From contig NZ_BMTP01000001.1 in assembly GCF_014649735.1 (NCBI RefSeq), positions 583,324-647,323 on the forward strand: 64,000 bases of DNA, read 5' to 3'. Each line of letters opens with the position of its first letter. The first letter of the stretch is position 1. Positions 19,271 to 28,356 of the stretch are shown here, piece after piece. Made by a program: the position numbers and the translations under genes. The notes under the pieces were generated by a model. That model was not told the DNA's origin and searched no databases. It saw only the letters and a program-made list of their open reading frames with translations. Origin of the DNA: Streptomyces lavendofoliae. GTDB lineage: Bacteria; Actinomycetota; Actinomycetes; Streptomycetales; Streptomycetaceae.

Positions 19271-19834
19271 ATGCTGAGGACCGTCAACCGGGTCGTGCTG
19301 GGCCTGGCCGGAGCGGTACTGATCTGCGCGGGAGGAGCCGCCCTCGCGGCCGGCCTGGACCTGGACGTGCCGGCCTGGTGGCCGTGGCGCGGATCGGACA
19401 CCGCGGTGCTCAGCGACTCGGCGCGTACGCGGTGGGGGCGGCCGGTCGTGGTCGCCGTGCTCGCGCTGCTGGTGCTCCTGGCGCTGTGGTGGCTGACGGC
19501 CCAGCTGCGGCGGCACCGGCTCGCCGAGGTGCTCATCGACAGCCGGGACGGGGAGAGCGCGGTGCTGCGGGGCCGGGCGCTGGAGGGCGCCGCGGAGGCG
19601 GAGGCGGAGGCCCTGGACGGTGTGACGCGCGCCCGTGTCCGGCTCACCGGCCGGCGTACGGCGCCCTCGGCGCGGGTGTCGCTGCTGCTGGAGCCCCATG
19701 TGTCGCCGGACGAGGCCCTGGCGCGCCTCCGGGACGGCGCGCTGCGGCACGCCCGCGAATCGGCGGGCCTCCAGGAGCTTCCCGCGGAGGCCCAGCTGCG
19801 CGCCGCCAGACACACCGCGCGCCGCGTCACCTGA
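19271..19834 (+). CDS. AmaP-like alkaline shock membrane anchor protein
   Basis: 187 residues. Two membrane segments (about 7-30 and 58-77) and a C-terminal soluble domain with RVRLTGRRTAPSARVSLLLE, as in AmaP proteins that tether Asp23 to the membrane. It begins 5 bases after the preceding stop with AAGGGG upstream; an in-frame GTG at 19262 is possible. Last gene of the rightward cluster. About 130 bases of G/C-rich spacer then separate it from the convergent SDR gene. Confidence 0.8.
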   Translation: MLRTVNRVVLGLAGAVLICAGGAALAAGLDLDVPAWWPWRGSDTAVLSDSARTRWGRPVVVAVLALLVLLALWWLTAQLRRHRLAEVLIDSRDGESAVLRGRALEGAAEAEAEALDGVTRARVRLTGRRTAPSARVSLLLEPHVSPDEALARLRDGALRHARESAGLQELPAEAQLRAARHTARRVT

Positions 19835-19967
19835 CCCTCCCGCCCCGGCCGTACGCGGCGGGCGCCCCCGCCCGCCGTCGCCCGCCCGCCCGGCGCCCGG
19901 CCGACCGGCCCACCGTCCCTGAGCCGACGACGGCGGGGCGCGGCCGGCGGGTCCGGTGTCCGCCGGG

Positions 19968-20723
19968 TCAGAAGCCGTGGCGCGCGCCGCCGTCGACGGG
20001 GAGCATCACGCCCGTCAGGTAGGAGGCCGCCGGCGAGAGGAGGAACGCCGCGGCGTTGCCGAACTCCTCCGGCGTGCCGTAGCGGCGCAGCGGCACCCGG
20101 GACTCGGACGCGGCGCGGGCCGCCGACGGGTCCCCGGACAGGGCGTCCAGCTCGCGCACCCGGTCCGTGTCGATGCGGCCCGGCAGCAGGCCGACCACCC
20201 GGATGCCGCTCGGCCCCAGGTCGTTCGCGAGGGACTTGGCGAAGCCCGCGAGGCCCGGGCGCAGCCCGTTGGAGATGGTGAGTCCCGGGATCGGCTCGTG
20301 CACCGAGCCGGAGAGCACGAACCCGATCACCCCGCCGTCCGGCAGCGCGGCGGCCGCGGCCCGGGCCATCCGCACCGCGCCCAGGTACACCGCGTCGAAC
20401 GCCGCCTGCCACTGCTCGTCCGTGTTGTCCGCCGCCCACCCCGGGGGCGGGCCGCCCACGCTGACGAGGACGCCGTCGAAGCGCCCGAAGTGCGTCCGGG
20501 CGGCGGCGATCAGCCGCTCGGGGGTCGCGGGGTCGGCGTTGTCCGCCGCGACGCCCACGGTGCCCGCCCCCAGCTCGGCGGCGGCCCCGGTCACCGCCTT
20601 CTCGTCGCGCGACGCGAGCACGACCTTCGCGCCCTCCGCCACCAGGGCGCGCGCGGAGGCGTTGCCCAGGCCGCGGGAGGCACCGGTCACGACGTACACA
20701 CGGTCCTTCAGTCCAAGATCCAT
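19968..20723 (-). CDS. SDR-fold oxidoreductase lacking the usual Tyr-Lys pair
   Basis: 251 residues. The NAD(P) motif TGASRGLGNASARAL and the C-terminal FLLSPAASYLTGVMLPVDGG are those of FabG-like SDRs. Where catalytic members have YxxxK, this protein reads ISNGLRPGLAGFAKSLA: no Tyr, as in the BKR-like subfamily with altered active site. It may reduce an unusual substrate or have a non-catalytic role. It starts 4 bases after the GH15 gene stop on the same strand, so the two are likely co-translated. Confidence 0.88.
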   Translation of the reverse strand: MDLGLKDRVYVVTGASRGLGNASARALVAEGAKVVLASRDEKAVTGAAAELGAGTVGVAADNADPATPERLIAAARTHFGRFDGVLVSVGGPPPGWAADNTDEQWQAAFDAVYLGAVRMARAAAAALPDGGVIGFVLSGSVHEPIPGLTISNGLRPGLAGFAKSLANDLGPSGIRVVGLLPGRIDTDRVRELDALSGDPSAARAASESRVPLRRYGTPEEFGNAAAFLLSPAASYLTGVMLPVDGGARHGF

Positions 20724-20727
20724 GGGC

Positions 20728-22512
20728 CTATCCTGCCGTCTCCTCCCGGGCCAGCGCGAGGGCCGTCCCCACCAGGCCGATGTGGCTGAACGCCTGGGGG
20801 AAGTTACCCAGCTGCCGCCGGGCGGAGGCGTCGTACTCCTCGGCCAGCAGCCCGACGTCGTTGCGCAGCGCCAGCAGCCGGTCGAACAGGTCGTGGGCCT
20901 CCTTGGTCCGGCCGGTCATGCGCAGCGCGTCCGCCATCCAGAACGAGCAGACGAGGAACGTCCCCTCGTCACCGGGCAGCCCGTCGACGGGCACGCCCTC
21001 GGTGGTGTACCGGCGGATGAGCCCGTTGTGGTTCAGCTCGGCGTACACCGCGTCCACCGTGCCGACCACGCGCGGGTCGTCCGGCGGCAGGAAACCGACC
21101 CGGGGGATCAGCAGCGTCGCCGCGTCCAGCTCACGGGAGCCGTAGGACTGCGTGAAGGTGTTCCGTTCCGGGTCGTACCCCTTCTCGCACACGTCCCGGT
21201 GCACCTCGTCGCGCATCACCCGCCAGCGGCCCACGTCCCCGCTCAGCGTCGGGTCCCGCTCCAGGGTGCGCACCGCGCGGTCGGCGGCGACCCAGGCCAT
21301 GACTTTGGAGTGCACGAAGTGGCGGCGCGGCCCCCGCACCTCCCACAGCCCCTCGTCGGGCTGTCGCCACGTCGACTCCAGGAAGCCGAGCAGGCTCAGC
21401 TGGAGGTTCCACGCGTGCGACTTGGACGCGAGCCCCGCCTCCCGCGCCAGGTACAGGGAGTCGATGACCTCCCCGTACACGTCGAGCTGCAACTGCCGCA
21501 CGGCCGCGTTGCCGGTCCGCACGGGAGCCGACCCGGCGTACCCGCGCAGCCACGGCAGCTCCGTCTCCGGCAGCCGGCGTTCACCGGCGACCCCGTACAT
21601 GATCTGGAGGTCCGCCGGGTCACCGGCCACCGCCCGCAGCAGCCAGTCGCGCCACGCCGCGGCCTCTTCGAGGTAGCCGGCCGACAGCAGCGCGCCGAGG
21701 GTCAGCGTCGCGTCGCGCAGCCAGCAGAAGCGGTAGTCCCAGTTGCGCACGCCCCCGATGTCCTCCGGGAGCGAGGTCGTGGGCGCGGCGACGATCCCGC
21801 CCGTGGGGCCGTACGTCAGTGCCTTGAGGGTGATGAGCGAGCGCATCACGGCCTCGCGGTGCGGTCCCTCGTAGGTGCACTGCGCCGACCAGGACTCCCA
21901 GTCCTCCAGCGTGTGCTCCAGCGCCTCGTACGGGTCGATCAGCGGCGGGCGCGGCCGGTGCGAGGGGTGCCAGGTCAGGACGAACGCCACCTTCTCGCCC
22001 GCGTCGACCGTGAACGAGGAGCAGGTGCTGAACTGCTGGCCCCAGGTCTTGACCGCCGGCTCGCTGCGCAGCCATATCGAGTCGGGACCGGCGATCGCCA
22101 CCCGGTGCCCGTCCGTCCGGCGCACCCAGGGCACCACGGACCCGTAGTCGAACCGCAGGCGCAGCACCGACGCCATCTCGACCGTGCCGCTGACGCCCTC
22201 GACGATGCGGACGACGTCGGGGGCCTCGTCGCGCTGCGGCATGAAGTCCAGCACCTTCACCGTGCCGGTACGGGTCTCCCAGACGGACTCCAGGACGAGG
22301 GAGTCCCCCACGTAGCGGCGGCGGGCGCAGGTGTGGGCGTCCTTCGGGGCGATGCGCCAGTGGCCGTTCTCCTCGTCGCCGAGCAGCGCGGCGAAGCAGG
22401 CCGCCGAGTCGAAGCGTGGCAGGCAAAGCCAGTCGATCGAACCGTCCTTGCCGACCAGCGCCGCCGTCTGCAGGTCCCCGATGAGCGCGTAGTCCTCGAT
22501 GCGTTGCGTCAC
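20728..22512 (-). CDS. Glycoside hydrolase family 15 protein (glucoamylase- or trehalase-like)
   Basis: 594 residues. It begins RIEDYALIGDLQTAALVG and DGSIDWLCLPRFDSAACF, the standard N-terminal beta-sandwich signature, and has the catalytic (alpha/alpha)6 barrel in the second half: WDYRFCWLRDATLTLGALL, QPDEGLWEVRG (one probable catalytic Glu) and HSKVMAWVAADRA. Mycobacterial relatives are trehalases; others split alpha-glucans. No signal peptide, so it is cytoplasmic and may serve trehalose or glycogen turnover. Followed at 4 bases by an SDR gene, with SURF1 30 bases upstream. Confidence 0.93.
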   Translation of the reverse strand: MTQRIEDYALIGDLQTAALVGKDGSIDWLCLPRFDSAACFAALLGDEENGHWRIAPKDAHTCARRRYVGDSLVLESVWETRTGTVKVLDFMPQRDEAPDVVRIVEGVSGTVEMASVLRLRFDYGSVVPWVRRTDGHRVAIAGPDSIWLRSEPAVKTWGQQFSTCSSFTVDAGEKVAFVLTWHPSHRPRPPLIDPYEALEHTLEDWESWSAQCTYEGPHREAVMRSLITLKALTYGPTGGIVAAPTTSLPEDIGGVRNWDYRFCWLRDATLTLGALLSAGYLEEAAAWRDWLLRAVAGDPADLQIMYGVAGERRLPETELPWLRGYAGSAPVRTGNAAVRQLQLDVYGEVIDSLYLAREAGLASKSHAWNLQLSLLGFLESTWRQPDEGLWEVRGPRRHFVHSKVMAWVAADRAVRTLERDPTLSGDVGRWRVMRDEVHRDVCEKGYDPERNTFTQSYGSRELDAATLLIPRVGFLPPDDPRVVGTVDAVYAELNHNGLIRRYTTEGVPVDGLPGDEGTFLVCSFWMADALRMTGRTKEAHDLFDRLLALRNDVGLLAEEYDASARRQLGNFPQAFSHIGLVGTALALAREETAG

Positions 22513-22542
22513 GCTCAGGCGTCTTCCCGCCCGGGCCGTCCG

Positions 22543-23340
22543 CTAAGCGGGCGCGTGTGCGGCCGGTTCGCGTGCGTCGTCGCCGGTGGCGGGCCCCGCC
22601 TCGCGGTCGCGCTTCTCCCGGCGTACCAGCACCACCCAGCCGACCGGCACGCCCGCCGCGAACAGCCACCACTGGACCGCGTACGCCATGTGCGGGCCGA
22701 TGGAGTCGTGGTCGGGCTCCGGGATCTGCTCCGGGGTGTCCCCGGCCGGGGCCGGCGCGGTCTGTTCCAGGTAGCCGCCGAGCACCTCGCGGCCGAGGCT
22801 CTCCGCCTGCTGCTCGCTGTTGATCAGCATGACCTGGCGGGGCGGCAGCCCGCTGAGGTCCTTGATGCCGCTGGCGCCGGTCGTCTCGTCCGCCTTGAGC
22901 CGCCCGGTGACGGTCACCTCACCCTTGGGGGCGGGCGGCACCTCGGGGTACGCCTGCTGGTCGGTGGCCGCCGGGACCCAGCCCCGGTTGACGAGGACCG
23001 CGCGGCCGTCCCGGAGGACGAGGGGGGACAGGACGAGGACGCCGATCCGTTCGTCGGCGTTGGTCCGGCGGCGTACGACGACCTCGTGCGCCGTGTCGAA
23101 GGTGCCGGTGGCGGTGACCCGCCGCCAGTAGTCGGAGCGGGGGACGGTGTGGCCGGGGGAGGTGAGCTCCGTCACCGGGACGGGCTTCGCCTTCAGGTTG
23201 TCCTCGATCAGCTGGTTCTGGGCGACCCGGTGCTCGTGGCGGTGGAACTGCCAGAAGCCCAGCTCGATCATCACGGGGATGAGAACGAGGGCGATGAGGG
23301 TGAGGATCACCCACTGCCGGGACAACAGGAAGCGGTACAC
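22543..23340 (-). CDS. SURF1 family protein (cytochrome c oxidase assembly)
   Basis: 265 residues. An N-terminal transmembrane helix (about 10-30, WVILTLIALVLIPVMIELG) leads to GFWQFHRHEHR, a SURF1 signature, an external domain with WRRVTATGTFD and VLVNRGWVPA, then a second helix near 220-240 (YAVQWWLFAAGVPVGW). SURF1 helps place heme a3 into oxidase. GTG at 23340 is the first codon that gives a normal N-terminus. About 300 bases of G/C-rich spacer up to 23639 have no gene that I can support. Confidence 0.92.
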   Translation of the reverse strand: MYRFLLSRQWVILTLIALVLIPVMIELGFWQFHRHEHRVAQNQLIEDNLKAKPVPVTELTSPGHTVPRSDYWRRVTATGTFDTAHEVVVRRRTNADERIGVLVLSPLVLRDGRAVLVNRGWVPAATDQQAYPEVPPAPKGEVTVTGRLKADETTGASGIKDLSGLPPRQVMLINSEQQAESLGREVLGGYLEQTAPAPAGDTPEQIPEPDHDSIGPHMAYAVQWWLFAAGVPVGWVVLVRREKRDREAGPATGDDAREPAAHAPA

Positions 23341-23639
23341 GGCTTCGACCGTACCTGCTCGTGCGCCGGCCCCGGGAAGTGGGTCCCGTCCGGCCCGGAC
23401 GCGGACCGTCCGGGCGGCGCGGACCGTGCGGCACGGGTCCGGGGCCGTGGCGGCAGCGGCGGGGGCGGGTGGCGGCGGGAGGCTGCCGTGCGGGGGGGCT
23501 TGCGGCGGGGGTGTCGTCCCGGCCTGCCCGGAGCGGCGCCGTGCGGCGGCCGCCCCGCGCGGTCCCGGCCGTGGACGGGGAAGCGTTCCCGGCCGGGAGC
23601 CGTGTGTCGCCCGCGAGCACCGGGCGGTCCCGCGACGGG

Positions 23640-23876
23640 TCACACCTTGTCGACGATGCCCACCTGTCCCTTCTCCGCCCGGGCGCAGTGCGCCCCGCAG
23701 AACCACTGGCCGTCGGCTTCGACGCCCTGGCCGATGATCTGGACCCGGCAGTGCTCGCAGATGGGCGCCATGCGGTGGATGGCGCAGGCGAAGCAGTCGA
23801 AGACGTGCACGGCGCCTTGCGCGTGCACCTCGAAGGACATGCCGTAATCGTTTCCGCAGACCTCACAACGTGCCAT
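23640..23876 (-). CDS. Small cysteine-rich zinc-ribbon protein
   Basis: 78 residues with four CxxC/CxxxC-like pairs: CEVCG at the start, CFAC near 28, CEHC near 40 and CGAHC near 60, spaced as in treble-clef or ribbon zinc proteins. It also has HRMAPICEHCRVQIIGQGVEA. Conserved in actinobacteria from memory, no known function. It lies 66 bases downstream of the exonuclease gene on the same strand. Start ATG has the first CxxC at residue 4. Confidence 0.85.
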   Translation of the reverse strand: MARCEVCGNDYGMSFEVHAQGAVHVFDCFACAIHRMAPICEHCRVQIIGQGVEADGQWFCGAHCARAEKGQVGIVDKV

Positions 23877-23942
23877 GCGCCACAGGGTGCGGTCCGGCGC
23901 TCCCCGAGGGGCGGCGAAACGCCCGGGCGGTCACCCGTCTGC

Positions 23943-24923
23943 CTACTCGTCTGCCGGGGCCACGTCACGCAGCAGCTGGGTGAAGGCCGCCTCGTCGACG
24001 ACCGGCGTGCCGAACGACTTGGCCTTGACCGTCTTGGAGGTGGCGGCGTCCGGGTCGTTGGTGACCAGCAGGCTGGTCAGCCGGGAGACGCTGGTGGCCA
24101 CATGGAGGCCCGCCTCGACCGCCCGGTCCTCCAGCAGCTCCCGGTCGATGGAGGTGTCACCCGAAAACGCCACCCGCATGCCCTGCCTGAGTGGTTTGTC
24201 CGCTTCATAGCGTCCGGGGTTGGGGTACGGGCAGGCGGGCCGCTTGCGGGAAGGCCGCCAGCTGTTCCCGCGGTACGACGCCTGCTGCCCGATGCGCGGC
24301 ACGGTCGAGGCGGCGGGGGAGGACGCCCACTCGGTGAGCGGACGGCACTCCAGCAGCGGCAGCCTGACGCCCCGTTCCGCCGCCGCGTGCAGGCTCGGAC
24401 GGAACGCCTCGGCCAGCACGCGCGCGTCGTCCAGCGCGTGGTGCGCCCGGCGCTGGACGACGCCGAAGTGCGTGGCCAGCGTCTCCAGCTTGAAGTTGGC
24501 CAGCGGCAGGCCCAGTTCCTTGGAGAGCGCGATGGTGCACAGCCGCTGCCGCACCGGCGCCGTCCGGTCCGCCCGCGCGTACTCACGGGCGATCATCGAC
24601 CAGTCGAACATCGCGTTGTGCGCCACGAGCACCCGGCCGTCGAGCCGCGCGGAGAACTCCGCCGCGACGTCCCCGAAGAGCGGGGCTCCCTCCAGCAGGT
24701 CGCTCGTCAGCCCGTGGATCCACACCGGTCCGGGGTCGCGCTCCGGGTTGACCAGCGTGTACCAGTGGTCCTCCACATTGCCCTGCGCGTCGAGCCGGTA
24801 GACGGCTGCGGACACTATCCGGTCGTCGCGGGCGAGGCCGGTGGTCTCCACGTCGACGACCGCGTACCCCTGGGTCGGGTAGGCGGTCGGCCACGGTGCT
24901 GCTGTCGTACGGTCGTCGAGCAT
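23943..24923 (-). CDS. DEDDh 3'-5' exonuclease with C-terminal BRCT domain
   Basis: 326 residues. Exo motifs: VVDVETTGL (DxE), HNAMFDWSMIA (Exo II) and HHALDDARVLAEAF with the DEDDh His and Asp (Exo III). The C-terminal part, about 240-320, has PLRQGMRVAFSGDTSIDREL and SLLVTNDPDAATSKTVKA, a BRCT domain like that in NAD-dependent ligase. It probably trims DNA or RNA ends in repair. ATG 24923 was chosen; GTG at 24929 is 2 codons longer. A TATTCT box close to the start hints at a very short leader. Confidence 0.92.
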   Translation of the reverse strand: MLDDRTTAAPWPTAYPTQGYAVVDVETTGLARDDRIVSAAVYRLDAQGNVEDHWYTLVNPERDPGPVWIHGLTSDLLEGAPLFGDVAAEFSARLDGRVLVAHNAMFDWSMIAREYARADRTAPVRQRLCTIALSKELGLPLANFKLETLATHFGVVQRRAHHALDDARVLAEAFRPSLHAAAERGVRLPLLECRPLTEWASSPAASTVPRIGQQASYRGNSWRPSRKRPACPYPNPGRYEADKPLRQGMRVAFSGDTSIDRELLEDRAVEAGLHVATSVSRLTSLLVTNDPDAATSKTVKAKSFGTPVVDEAAFTQLLRDVAPADE

Positions 24924-25060
24924 GGTCACTGAGAATAGAGCCCGCCACTGACAACGCCGCCGCCGGGCTTGTCCCGTACGCTCCCGGGTTGACGCCCCGT
25001 ACCCCTGTTCCCGTGCGGCTGACGGCAGTTGACCTGGGCCCACTCCGCCCGCCGGGCAGG

Positions 25061-28000
25061 TCAGTTCTGTGCCGAGCGGAGGACGAGCCGCCCGGCGCCG
25101 AGGAGCTCGCCGCCCGTGAGGGGCATGTCGTCGGTGACGGTGACCGTCAGGTCCTCCCGGTCCGCCAGGGGGCCGAGGTCGACCGGGCCGTCGCCGGTCT
25201 CGCACTGCCACAGCTCCAGTTCGGTCAGCCCGGGGAGGTCCCGCAGCGGGGCGAGTCCGCCGGTCAGGGCACAGCGCCAGAGGAAGAGCCTCTCCAGCGT
25301 GGCCAGCCCGGTGAGCGCCCCCAGGTCCAGCGGTGCGAAGTCGTTGAGCGTCAGGGAGGTCAGCCGGGGCGGCGACGCCATGCGGGTCAACTGCCGCAAC
25401 TGCGTGCGGCTGGACAGCGCGAGCGAGGTGAGGGACGGCCACCGCTCGATCCCGTCGAGAGCCACGTACCGCACCTGGCGCTGGAGCGTGAGGCTGGTGA
25501 GCCGCGGTCCCACGGGCAGTTCGTCCAGTGCCTCGATGAGCAGGGCGTGGCCCAGGTGCAGCATCCTCAGGTCCGGCATGTCACCCAGCGGCTCGACGCG
25601 GACGCCCGGACCCACCTCGTACAGCGACAGCCACTCCAGCCCCGGCCCCGCCAGGGGCGAGAGGTCGGTCAGCGACGAGCACCGGCTCAGGCCGACGCCG
25701 TAGAGGCCGGGAAAGCGCGCGAGCGGGGAGAGGTCGCGCAGCGCGGCGTTCTCGAACACGAAGAGCCGCCGCAGGTCGTCCAGGGCGTGCAGCGGTGACA
25801 GGTCGGCGTGGTCTCCCTCCATGTGGAGCGAGCGGACCTCCGGGACGTGCCGCAGTGCCCGGAACTGCTCCGCCGTCTTCACATGCAGGTAGTCCTCCTC
25901 CCAGGTGCGCCCGGCCAGCACCTCCCGCAGATACGTCTCCGTCTCGAACGAGCCCCACGCCTGCGACAGCTGGAACGCGACGGGCGCGCGCGTGTCGTGC
26001 CGGAACCGCGCGACCACGCCGAACGCGGCGTCCCCCTTGATCAGGGCGGCCGTCCGCACCACCGCCGCCGCGCCGTGCTCGTCCAGCGCCTCCTCCGGGC
26101 CCGGCAGCAGCTCCAGCACCAGCTCGCCGACCTTCGCCAGCTCCTCGGCGTCGCTCTGCCTGCGCGGCGGCAGCAGGCCCTGCGTACGGTCCTGGATCGC
26201 CCGGCGCACCCTCGGGTCCAGCTCCGGGGCGTGCTCCAGGCACGCCGCCGCCAGCAGCACCAGCCGGTGGCGGTGGCACGGCTCGTCGTCCGCCCTGCGC
26301 AGCAGGTCCGTCAGCAGGCGGGCCCGCTCGTCCACGCGCGCGTGCCCCACCGCCATCTGCACGACGTCGTCCCACTGGTCGTCGTGCGCGTGCCGCACCA
26401 GCACGCCGAAGTCCCGCGACTCCACGGCGGCCTTGGCGCCCAGATAGTCCTGGAACGTCCGGTGCACGAAGTCGACGGCACCCGGCCGCGGCTCGCGCAG
26501 CAGCCCGCTCCTGATCAGCAGGTGCGAGAACACCTGCTCCGCCGTGCCCTCCACCTGCGGCATGGCGCCCAGCCACCGCGCCACCATCTCCACCGCGTCG
26601 GCCCGATCCGCCTCCACCTGCCCGTTGCGGATGAGCCAGTACCCGAACCGCTGGAGCAGCGCCATCTGCTCCTCGCGGGTGAGGTCGACGCCCTCCACCC
26701 CGACCACCTCGCGCTCGGTGTCCCGGCGCACCAGCAGCATGTCGAGGGCGGCGTCGTACAGCTCCTTGCGCGCCCGGGGCAGCTGCATCCGGCGGTCCCG
26801 GTTGAGCGCGCACAACAACGAGCACATCAGCGGGTTCGTGGCCAGCCGGCCCAGGGCCCGCCGGGTGCCCACGGCGTGGAGCAGCGACCTCTCGTACGTG
26901 TCGAGCCGGTCCCGCTCGGCCGGCGCGGCGCACTCCTGGCGCGCGGCCTCGTGCCAGTGCTCGATGAAGGCCCGGATGTCGTCCCGCTCCATGGGGAGCA
27001 GCGAGTGGGCGGCGAAACCGTGGAGGGCCAGCCAGTCCTCCGGCACCGCGGACGGCCGCGTCGTCACCACGTACCGCGCGTGCGGGAACGCCGCGATCAG
27101 GCTCCTGAGCCACTCCTGGGTCCGTTTGCGCAGCCGCGCCGGCACCTCGTCGACCCCGTCCACGAGGACGAGCGCCCTGCCGTCGGCCATCAGCCGCTCC
27201 ACCCACCCGGCCGGCGCGGCACCGTGCAGCGGCACCCCCGCCGCCCGCAGGAACTCCCCGGGGCCGGGGAGCGCGCCGGAGGGCGAGAAGGTGCGCAACC
27301 GCAGGACGAAGGGGACGCACCGGTTCCAGTCGTCGAGGTCGCGGCCGAAGCGGCGGTGCGCGGCGTTCACCGCCAGCCACTGCACCAGGGTGCTCTTGCC
27401 GGAACCCGCCGGACCGCGCAGCAGGACCCGGTCGGTGTCGGCGAGCGCCTGCTCCGCGGTGAGGGCGACCTGTCCGGGGCCGGGAGGGCCGAACCCCTCG
27501 TGGCGGACGCCCTCGCCGCTCACCGCCAGGCTGATGTAGGCCGTGTCCAGCGGCCACTCGCCCGTCGACCGCCCCAGCGTCAGCCCGAACAGCTCCAGCC
27601 GGCCGTACGTCGCCACCACGTAGTCCGCGTACCGCTGCTCGAACTCCAGCGCCACCGCGTCCGGGCGGCGGCGGCCCGCCGCCAGGTCCGCCACCAGGGC
27701 GTGGGTGCGGCCGGCCGTGCGGGTCTGCTCCACGGCCGCCCGCGCGGGGAAGGACGGCTGCGCCGTGAGCTGGTCCACCACGTGCGCGCAGCACAGGGCG
27801 AGGAGCTCCTCGTACAGGTCCGCGGCCCGCGGGGCGAGCTGACGGACCGCCGCCGCCGAGCGCAGTCGCGCGCTCAGCCGCGCCGGGTCCAGGTCCACCG
27901 CGAAGAGCTGGTCCGCGCCGATCTCGCCCGCCGCGGCGAAGCTGTCGCGCACGGCGTCGACGGCGGCCAGCCGCTCGTTCTCCGGCAGGGAACCGTACGT

Positions 28001-28177
28001 CTCCGCGAGGCGGCCGGACAGGATCCTCGCCAGCCGGTCGGGCCTCGGCGGGCGCGGCAGCGGGCGCAGCGGGCCCTCGACGAGGCCGGCGCCCGTCCGC
28101 GGGGCGACGAGCGACCTGGCCACGGCGCCGAGCACCGTGCCCGCCAGACGGGTGACCACAAGTTCCATGCCCTGCAA
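25061..28177 (-). CDS. NACHT-LRR (NLR-like) STAND NTPase
   Basis: 1038 residues. An N-terminal helical region (1-240) precedes a NACHT NTPase: Walker A GPAGSGKST (255-263), Walker B ALVLVDGVDEV (335-345), sensor YVVTTRPSA, then helices with VHRTFQDYLGAKA (571-583), the typical end of the NACHT module. From about 780 to 1035 come leucine-rich repeats of 22 to 25 residues (LRRLFVFENAALRDLSPLAR and others). No TIR, protease or membrane effector is visible, so the N-terminal part must carry any effector. Bacterial NACHT proteins of this layout give anti-phage defence; function here is inferred. TTG 28177 fits GGAG with 8-base spacing; ATG 28168 is the alternative. Flanked by core genes. Confidence 0.9.
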   Translation of the reverse strand: MQGMELVVTRLAGTVLGAVARSLVAPRTGAGLVEGPLRPLPRPPRPDRLARILSGRLAETYGSLPENERLAAVDAVRDSFAAAGEIGADQLFAVDLDPARLSARLRSAAAVRQLAPRAADLYEELLALCCAHVVDQLTAQPSFPARAAVEQTRTAGRTHALVADLAAGRRRPDAVALEFEQRYADYVVATYGRLELFGLTLGRSTGEWPLDTAYISLAVSGEGVRHEGFGPPGPGQVALTAEQALADTDRVLLRGPAGSGKSTLVQWLAVNAAHRRFGRDLDDWNRCVPFVLRLRTFSPSGALPGPGEFLRAAGVPLHGAAPAGWVERLMADGRALVLVDGVDEVPARLRKRTQEWLRSLIAAFPHARYVVTTRPSAVPEDWLALHGFAAHSLLPMERDDIRAFIEHWHEAARQECAAPAERDRLDTYERSLLHAVGTRRALGRLATNPLMCSLLCALNRDRRMQLPRARKELYDAALDMLLVRRDTEREVVGVEGVDLTREEQMALLQRFGYWLIRNGQVEADRADAVEMVARWLGAMPQVEGTAEQVFSHLLIRSGLLREPRPGAVDFVHRTFQDYLGAKAAVESRDFGVLVRHAHDDQWDDVVQMAVGHARVDERARLLTDLLRRADDEPCHRHRLVLLAAACLEHAPELDPRVRRAIQDRTQGLLPPRRQSDAEELAKVGELVLELLPGPEEALDEHGAAAVVRTAALIKGDAAFGVVARFRHDTRAPVAFQLSQAWGSFETETYLREVLAGRTWEEDYLHVKTAEQFRALRHVPEVRSLHMEGDHADLSPLHALDDLRRLFVFENAALRDLSPLARFPGLYGVGLSRCSSLTDLSPLAGPGLEWLSLYEVGPGVRVEPLGDMPDLRMLHLGHALLIEALDELPVGPRLTSLTLQRQVRYVALDGIERWPSLTSLALSSRTQLRQLTRMASPPRLTSLTLNDFAPLDLGALTGLATLERLFLWRCALTGGLAPLRDLPGLTELELWQCETGDGPVDLGPLADREDLTVTVTDDMPLTGGELLGAGRLVLRSAQN

Positions 28178-28229
28178 CGTCGTTGCTCCCCCCGAGACGG
28201 CCCGACCGGATCGTACGACGCCCGCCGGG

Positions 28230-28356
28230 CGGACGCGGCCGAAGCCGCCCGGTCCGGTTCGTAGTCGTCGGGTTCAGGCCGAAACCGGCCCTTCAGGCCG
28301 AAGCCGTCCGGTCCGGCCGGGGAGCCGTCCGGTGCGGCGCGGAGCCGCCCGGTTCA
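28230..28356. repeat. Degenerate tandem repeats upstream of the NACHT gene
   Basis: Four units of about 20 to 25 bases, each containing a GAAGCCG or GGAGCCG followed by (C/T)CCGGT, for example GCCGAAGCCGCCCGGTCCGG and GCCGAAGCCGTCCGGTCCGG. They fill the gap between the NACHT start and the CoA transferase stop. They may be an expansion of spacer DNA or a binding array. Confidence 0.5.
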
